Source: Cytophagales bacterium
GTDB taxonomy: Bacteria; Bacteroidota; Bacteroidia; Cytophagales; ES-bin-26
Assembly (NCBI GenBank): GCA_014379925.1
Contig: JACMKY010000379.1
Coordinates: forward strand, 1-40,003
Length of the DNA stretch: 40,003 nt
Direction: 5' to 3'
The notes beneath the pieces were generated by a model. The model was not told the DNA's origin. It searched no databases and saw nothing but the letters and a program-made list of their open reading frames with translations. Below, piece after piece: positions 35,726 to 40,003 of this stretch; positions within the stretch are counted from its first letter, which is position 1, and each line of letters starts with the position of its first letter. Both the position numbers and the translations under genes were made by a program.

Positions 35726-38700
35726 TTATCCAAGTACCGCGTTGAGGATTTCGAAAGCCTGCCGGATGGAGTTTACTTCCCCAAACACCACCAGTGGCTT
35801 TCCTTTTACTTCCTTGAGAACGGCTTTTTTGGGATGCTTTTGCAAATACTGCAACACCTTTCCGAACTGCTCGGACTTGAAGTACGCTTCGTTGGTACCC
35901 GAAACAAAGTAGCCTTTTAAAGTATCGTTCTTCAAGGTTAGTTTCTCGAAGCCGATCGCTTCCGCTCGCCAACGCAGCTTCACGGTTTCGATCAGTTCCG
36001 TTACCTCGCCGGGCAAAGGTCCAAAACGGTCCACCAGTGCACTTTTGAACCTATCTAACGACTCTTCATCCTTGATATTGTCGAGCTTGGAATAAAGGCT
36101 CAGCCGTTCCGAAACGTTGGATACGTACTGCTCGGGAATCAGGATCTGGAGGTCGGTTTCGACCACGCAATCGGGCACCGCCGCCCGGACGGAAATTTCT
36201 TTCTCGAACAATTCCTTGAATTCGTTCTCTTTCAATTCCTGCACGGCCTCGTCCAGGACTTTGTGGTACATATCAAAGCCCAGGTCGGAAATGAACCCGC
36301 TCTGCTCGGCTCCCAGCAGGTTGCCCGCCCCGCGGATATCCAGGTCGCGCATCGCCACCTTGAAGCCATCACCCAGGTCCGTAAATTCTTCCAGGGTGCT
36401 CAGGCGCTTGCGGGCGTCGGTCGAAAGCACGGAGGTGGGCGGCGTAAGCAGGTAGCAGTAGGCCTTCTTGTTGGAGCGTCCCACCCGTCCCCGCATCTGG
36501 TGCAGATCCGACAGCCCGAACATGTGCGCCCGGTTGATGAGGATGGTGTTGGCGTTGGGAATGTCCAGGCCCGACTCGATGATGTTGGTCGAAACCAGCA
36601 CGTCGTACTCTCCCTCGATGAATTTCATCATGGCCTTCTCCAGCTTGGCTCCCTCCATTTGTCCGTGGGCGATGCCAATGCGGGCGTCGGGCACCAGCCG
36701 TAGCACCATGTTTCCGATTTCAATGATGTCTTCGATCCGGTTGTGCACGAAGAAAACCTGGCCGCCCCGTCGCAACTCCGCGCTGACGGCGTCGCGGATA
36801 ATGGCTTCGTCGAACACGTGTAACTCGGTGGTCACGGGCTGGCGGTTGGGCGGCGGCGTGGCAATCACGGACAGGTCGCGCGCGCCCATCAGGGAAAAGT
36901 GGAGGGTCCGCGGAATGGGCGTGGCCGTCAGGGTAAGCGCATCGACGTTGACCCGCATCTCCTTGAGGCGCTCCTTGGTTTTTACCCCGAACTTCTGTTC
37001 CTCGTCCACAATCATCAAACCCAGGTCCTTGAACTTGACGTCCTTGCTCACGATGCGGTGCGTGCCGATGAGAACATCCGTGTGGCCCTTCTCCACGCGC
37101 TGCAAGGTTTCCTTGATTTGCTGGGTAGTTTTGAAGCGGTTGATGTATTCCACCTTGCAGGGGAATTTTTCCAGCCGATCCTTGAAGGTCTTGTAATGCT
37201 GCATGGCCAGGATGGTGGTCGGCACGAGGACGGCCACCTGCTTGCTGTCGTTGATGGCTTTGAACGCCGCCCGAATGGCCACCTCCGTTTTGCCGAAGCC
37301 CACGTCGCCGCAAACGAGCCGGTCCATCGGGTGGGCTTGCTCCATGTCCACCTTGACGTCAGCGGTCGCCTTGGCCTGATCCGGCGTATCCTCGTAGATA
37401 AAAGAAGATTCCAGTTCGGCTTGCATGAAGCTGTCCCTGGAGAAGGCAAAGCCGGGTGCCGCCCGCCGCTTGGCGTAGAGCGTGATGAGTTCCTTGGCAA
37501 TGTCCTTAACCTGCTTCTTGGCCCGCGACTTTTTGGCTTCCCAATCCGACGAACCCAGCTTGTTCATCTGCGGCGGACCACCCTCCTTGCCGCTGTACTT
37601 GGCGATCTTGTGCAGCGAAAGAATGCTCACGTACAGCAAATCGTCGTCGCGGTATACCAGCCGAATGGCTTCCTGTTCGCGCCCGTTGACCTCGATCTTT
37701 TCCAGCCCCGCAAAACGGCCGATGCCGTAGTCGATGTGGGTCACGTAGTCGCCGGGCTGCAAGTTTCGCAGCTCCTTGAGGGTGAGCGCCTTCGACTTGG
37801 CAAATTTCTGACGGGACTTGTACTGGTGAAAACGGTCGAAAATCTGGTGGTCCGTATAGCAGGCCAGTTTCAGCTGTTCGTCCACGAAGCCTTCGCGGAA
37901 AGCAATTTCCAGCGGCTGGAAACGCATATTGGGATCCAGTTCATCGAAAATGGTACTGAGCCGCTCGAACTGTTTCGACGAATCGGCCACCAGCACGTTG
38001 GTGATGCCGTGGGTCTGGTTGTCTTGCAGGTTTTCGATGAGCCGGTTAAAATCCTTGTTGAAGGAAGGTTGGGGTCGGGACTGGTAAGTGAGCTTTTCCT
38101 CCGTCTTGAAGTAAAACCGTTTGCCGAACTCCACAGTAGTAAATGCCTTGATCTGATCCAGGAAATCCCGCCGGGTTTCGTACAACTCCGCCGGGCTGGT
38201 AATCACCTGCGTATTGCCGCTCTGATCGAGGATACCCTGGAAGCTCAGTTCGGCTTTCTCGTAGTACTTCTGAACCACGTCGAGGGTCAGGTCCACGTCC
38301 TTCAGCCAAAGCAGCGCGTCTTCGGGGAAAAACTCCAGGAATGCCTGCCGCGTTTCGTGCAACAACCGGGTTTGCACGTTGGGCACGATGGCCACTGTTT
38401 TGACGCTTTCCAGGGAAAGTTGGTTCAACGGATTAAACGTGCGGATGCTCTCAATCTCATCCCCGAAGAACTCGACCCGGTACGGATATTCGTTAGCGTA
38501 GGAGAAGACATCCACGATGCCCCCGCGCACGGAAAACTGACCCGCTTCGTAGACAAAATCCGTTTTTTCGAACTCATAACCCAGCAGGAGTTCGGTCAGG
38601 AAGTCCGTATCCACCCGCTCCCCTACCCGGGCCGAAAACGTATTTTCGCGCAACGAACGCCGGTTGATTACCTTTTCGGTCAGGGCATCGGCGTACGTGA

Positions 38701-39070
38701 CGACGAGAACCGGGCCCGCGTTCTTTTGGTTGAGGCCGTTCAGCACTTCGGCCCGCATCAGCACGTTGGCGTTGTCGATTTCCTCTACCTGGTAGGGCTT
38801 CTTGTAAGAGGCGGGAAACAGCATCACTTCTTTGTCAACCAGCAAGTTGTGCAGGTCGTTCTGAAAGTAAGCCGCCTCGTCCTTGTCGTGCAGAACGAAC
38901 AGGCAACTGCGGGGATGAATTTGGTGTACGGCGGCAGCCAGCACCGCGTCCAGGCTCCCAACCAATCCTTTCAATTGAATTCGATGCGGAGAGGCTCGTC
39001 CGATCTGACCGGCAATGGTTTGAACCAAGCTGTCTTCCTGATACAACTTTAAAAACTCTTTTACTTTCAA
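35726..39070 (-). CDS. mfd: Transcription-repair coupling factor Mfd
   Basis: Mfd removes RNA polymerase stalled at DNA lesions and recruits UvrA. The N-terminal UvrB-homology part (about residues 20-340) includes GGIVDVFSY. The RNA-polymerase-interacting domain has GDYVTHIDYGIGRFAGL. The RecG-like helicase has Walker A GDVGFGKTEVAIRAA near 590, the DEEQ box VDEEQKFGV, TLTATPIPRTLHFS and GRVGRSNKKAYCYLL. A TRCF C-terminal domain follows with LSLYSKLDNI. The ORF track begins at a TTG (39100) that overlaps a promoter -7 box, so the TTG at 39070 (MKVKEFLKLYQED, 1114 aa) is preferred. It is separated from gldJ by about 200 bp without a visible terminator. Confidence 0.95.
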   Translation of the reverse strand: MKVKEFLKLYQEDSLVQTIAGQIGRASPHRIQLKGLVGSLDAVLAAAVHQIHPRSCLFVLHDKDEAAYFQNDLHNLLVDKEVMLFPASYKKPYQVEEIDNANVLMRAEVLNGLNQKNAGPVLVVTYADALTEKVINRRSLRENTFSARVGERVDTDFLTELLLGYEFEKTDFVYEAGQFSVRGGIVDVFSYANEYPYRVEFFGDEIESIRTFNPLNQLSLESVKTVAIVPNVQTRLLHETRQAFLEFFPEDALLWLKDVDLTLDVVQKYYEKAELSFQGILDQSGNTQVITSPAELYETRRDFLDQIKAFTTVEFGKRFYFKTEEKLTYQSRPQPSFNKDFNRLIENLQDNQTHGITNVLVADSSKQFERLSTIFDELDPNMRFQPLEIAFREGFVDEQLKLACYTDHQIFDRFHQYKSRQKFAKSKALTLKELRNLQPGDYVTHIDYGIGRFAGLEKIEVNGREQEAIRLVYRDDDLLYVSILSLHKIAKYSGKEGGPPQMNKLGSSDWEAKKSRAKKQVKDIAKELITLYAKRRAAPGFAFSRDSFMQAELESSFIYEDTPDQAKATADVKVDMEQAHPMDRLVCGDVGFGKTEVAIRAAFKAINDSKQVAVLVPTTILAMQHYKTFKDRLEKFPCKVEYINRFKTTQQIKETLQRVEKGHTDVLIGTHRIVSKDVKFKDLGLMIVDEEQKFGVKTKERLKEMRVNVDALTLTATPIPRTLHFSLMGARDLSVIATPPPNRQPVTTELHVFDEAIIRDAVSAELRRGGQVFFVHNRIEDIIEIGNMVLRLVPDARIGIAHGQMEGAKLEKAMMKFIEGEYDVLVSTNIIESGLDIPNANTILINRAHMFGLSDLHQMRGRVGRSNKKAYCYLLTPPTSVLSTDARKRLSTLEEFTDLGDGFKVAMRDLDIRGAGNLLGAEQSGFISDLGFDMYHKVLDEAVQELKENEFKELFEKEISVRAAVPDCVVETDLQILIPEQYVSNVSERLSLYSKLDNIKDEESLDRFKSALVDRFGPLPGEVTELIETVKLRWRAEAIGFEKLTLKNDTLKGYFVSGTNEAYFKSEQFGKVLQYLQKHPKKAVLKEVKGKPLVVFGEVNSIRQAFEILNAVLG

Positions 39071-39097
39071 AGGGGAAAAGAAGAGTGGGTAAGGCCG

Positions 39098-39105
39098 CAA
39101 AATTA
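39098..39105 (-). promoter_or_regulatory. Promoter -7 box of mfd
   Basis: TAATTTTG on the minus strand matches TAnnTTTG exactly. Transcription would start about 7 nt downstream, leaving a leader of about 20 nt to the TTG at 39070. No clear -33 TTTG was found. The box argues against the TTG at 39100 as the start codon. Confidence 0.45.
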
Positions 39106-39233
39106 CGGCAAAACGAGTTCTCCGAAGGGAATTCCCGGGGATGAAATTGCTAAATGGTGGGGGATTGAAGACCGCGTACGGGCAAAAGGAAAGTTATTCT
39201 GCCGGCAAGGAAGGGTGAGCAACCAGCGACGTG

Positions 39234-40003
39234 TTACTTCAACAAGGTATACACGCCCCACGCCGACAGGTAGGCCAGCGCCGTCATGTAGACGAGTTGG
39301 ATCAAGGGCCAGCGCCAGCCGTTGGTTTCGCGGTAAACCACGGCCACCGTGCTCATGCACTGCATCGCAAACGCGTAGAAAATGAGCAGGGAAAAGGCCA
39401 GCGCCGGCGTGTACATCGGCCCGCCCGTGCGGGGGTTCACCTCCTTGCGCATGCGCTCCTTGATGGTGGCCGCATCGTCGGCATCCCCGCCGAGGCTGTA
39501 GATGGTGGACACCGTACCCACGAATACTTCGCGGGCGGCAAAGGAAGTGATCAGCGCAATGCCAATTTTCCAGTCGTAGCCCAGCGGCCGGATCACGGGC
39601 TCGATGAACTTGCCGAAGTGGCCGGCGTAGGAGTTTTCCAGCTTTTGGGCGGCAATCCGGTTTTCCAGCGCCGACCCGCTCAACGCGGGGTTTGCCCGTC
39701 GCGCACCCGCCTCCGCCCGTTGCATCGCGTCGCCGGGTCCGTAGGAGGCCAGCACCCACAACACGATGGAAATGGCCACGATTACCTTGCCCGCCTCGAA
39801 AACGAAAGCCTTCACCTTCTCGAAAATGGTCAGCCCCACGTGATCCCAACGGGGCATCTTGTACGTAGGTAATTCCATGATGAAGTAGCTCTTCTCCCGG
39901 GCTTTCAGGATGATTTTCATCAGCCAGGCGGAAAACAGCGCGGCCAGGAAGCCCAACAGGTACAGCCCCATCAGGGCAACTCCCTGCAGGTTGAGAAACC
40001 CGA
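39234..40003 (-). CDS. feoB: FeoB-type ferrous iron transporter, C-terminal part (5' end beyond window)
   Basis: The open frame runs off the right edge; the first in-frame ATG is 39971, but coding continues upstream as GFLNLQGVALM. The fragment is the membrane part of FeoB. Hydrophobic helices alternate with FVFEAGKVIVAISIVLWVLASYG, the second gate motif DWKIGIALITSFAAREVFVG, and a C-terminal pair of helices with the family's FAMQCMSTVAVVYRETN. FeoB imports Fe(II) across the inner membrane, driven by its N-terminal GTPase domain, which lies outside this window. There are 163 bp between its stop codon and the mfd start. Confidence 0.85.
   Translation of the reverse strand, partial: GFLNLQGVALMGLYLLGFLAALFSAWLMKIILKAREKSYFIMELPTYKMPRWDHVGLTIFEKVKAFVFEAGKVIVAISIVLWVLASYGPGDAMQRAEAGARRANPALSGSALENRIAAQKLENSYAGHFGKFIEPVIRPLGYDWKIGIALITSFAAREVFVGTVSTIYSLGGDADDAATIKERMRKEVNPRTGGPMYTPALAFSLLIFYAFAMQCMSTVAVVYRETNGWRWPLIQLVYMTALAYLSAWGVYTLLK

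Noticed and set aside
1-40003. CRISPR arrays, insertion sequences, prophage, tRNA or rRNA genes, defence islands
   Set aside because: No regularly spaced repeats, transposase, integrase, nuclease-helicase defence set or tRNA-like folds were seen; the gene content is core genome.

Overview
The window looks like a chromosomal segment of a member of the Bacteroidota, probably a cytophagal (Cytophagia-type) bacterium. The evidence is the gliding/type IX secretion lipoproteins GldD and GldJ, a DUF4175 coiled-coil membrane protein, short Bacteroidota-style lipoprotein leaders, few Shine-Dalgarno sequences, and several promoter-like sites fitting TTTG / TAnnTTTG. No tRNA, rRNA, CRISPR array, insertion sequence, transposase or phage gene was found. 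The content is mostly core genome, and I did not find a new multi-gene accessory system. The most interesting signals are non-coding.

Layout. 1-950: a long near-perfect palindrome, then a two-repeat secreted lipoprotein (minus). 1330-7280: a mainly plus-strand block with gltX (frame broken by a missing C), a 72-aa small protein, an AIM24/TIGR00266 protein, a rhodanese (minus), gldD and recG, closed by a strong bidirectional terminator. 7363-9958: a DUF4142 protein and a secreted M24 metallopeptidase diverge from a 367-bp gap that holds a cluster of DnaA boxes. 10145-11143: a YihY/BrkB membrane protein. 11354-17439: an apparent MarR-fadN-fadA-fadE operon for fatty-acid beta-oxidation, with the same three-enzyme set as Bacillus fadNAE. 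A long-chain acyl-CoA ligase (17729-19534) and a TPR protein follow, so the activation step sits beside the beta-oxidation spiral.

21456-22196 is a 740-bp gene-free stretch with about ten perfect or near-perfect DnaA boxes, a good candidate for a replication origin. Next comes a minus-strand housekeeping run: DUF4175 protein, RsbW-like ATPase, YbeY, MnmG, a methyltransferase and an Ig-like lipoprotein. Two parS-like palindromes lie between ybeY and mnmG. DnaA boxes, parS-like sites and mnmG (gidA) within 6 kb suggest an origin-proximal region. However, local gene orientation does not show the divergence expected at an origin, and a second, smaller DnaA-box cluster lies 13 kb away.

31090-40003: a solute-binding lipoprotein without a permease, a small conserved-looking protein, a ComF-type phosphoribosyltransferase, gldJ, mfd and the C-terminal half of a FeoB-type iron transporter cut by the window edge. 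The 1-17 kb and 33-40 kb parts are visibly richer in G+C than 19-32 kb.
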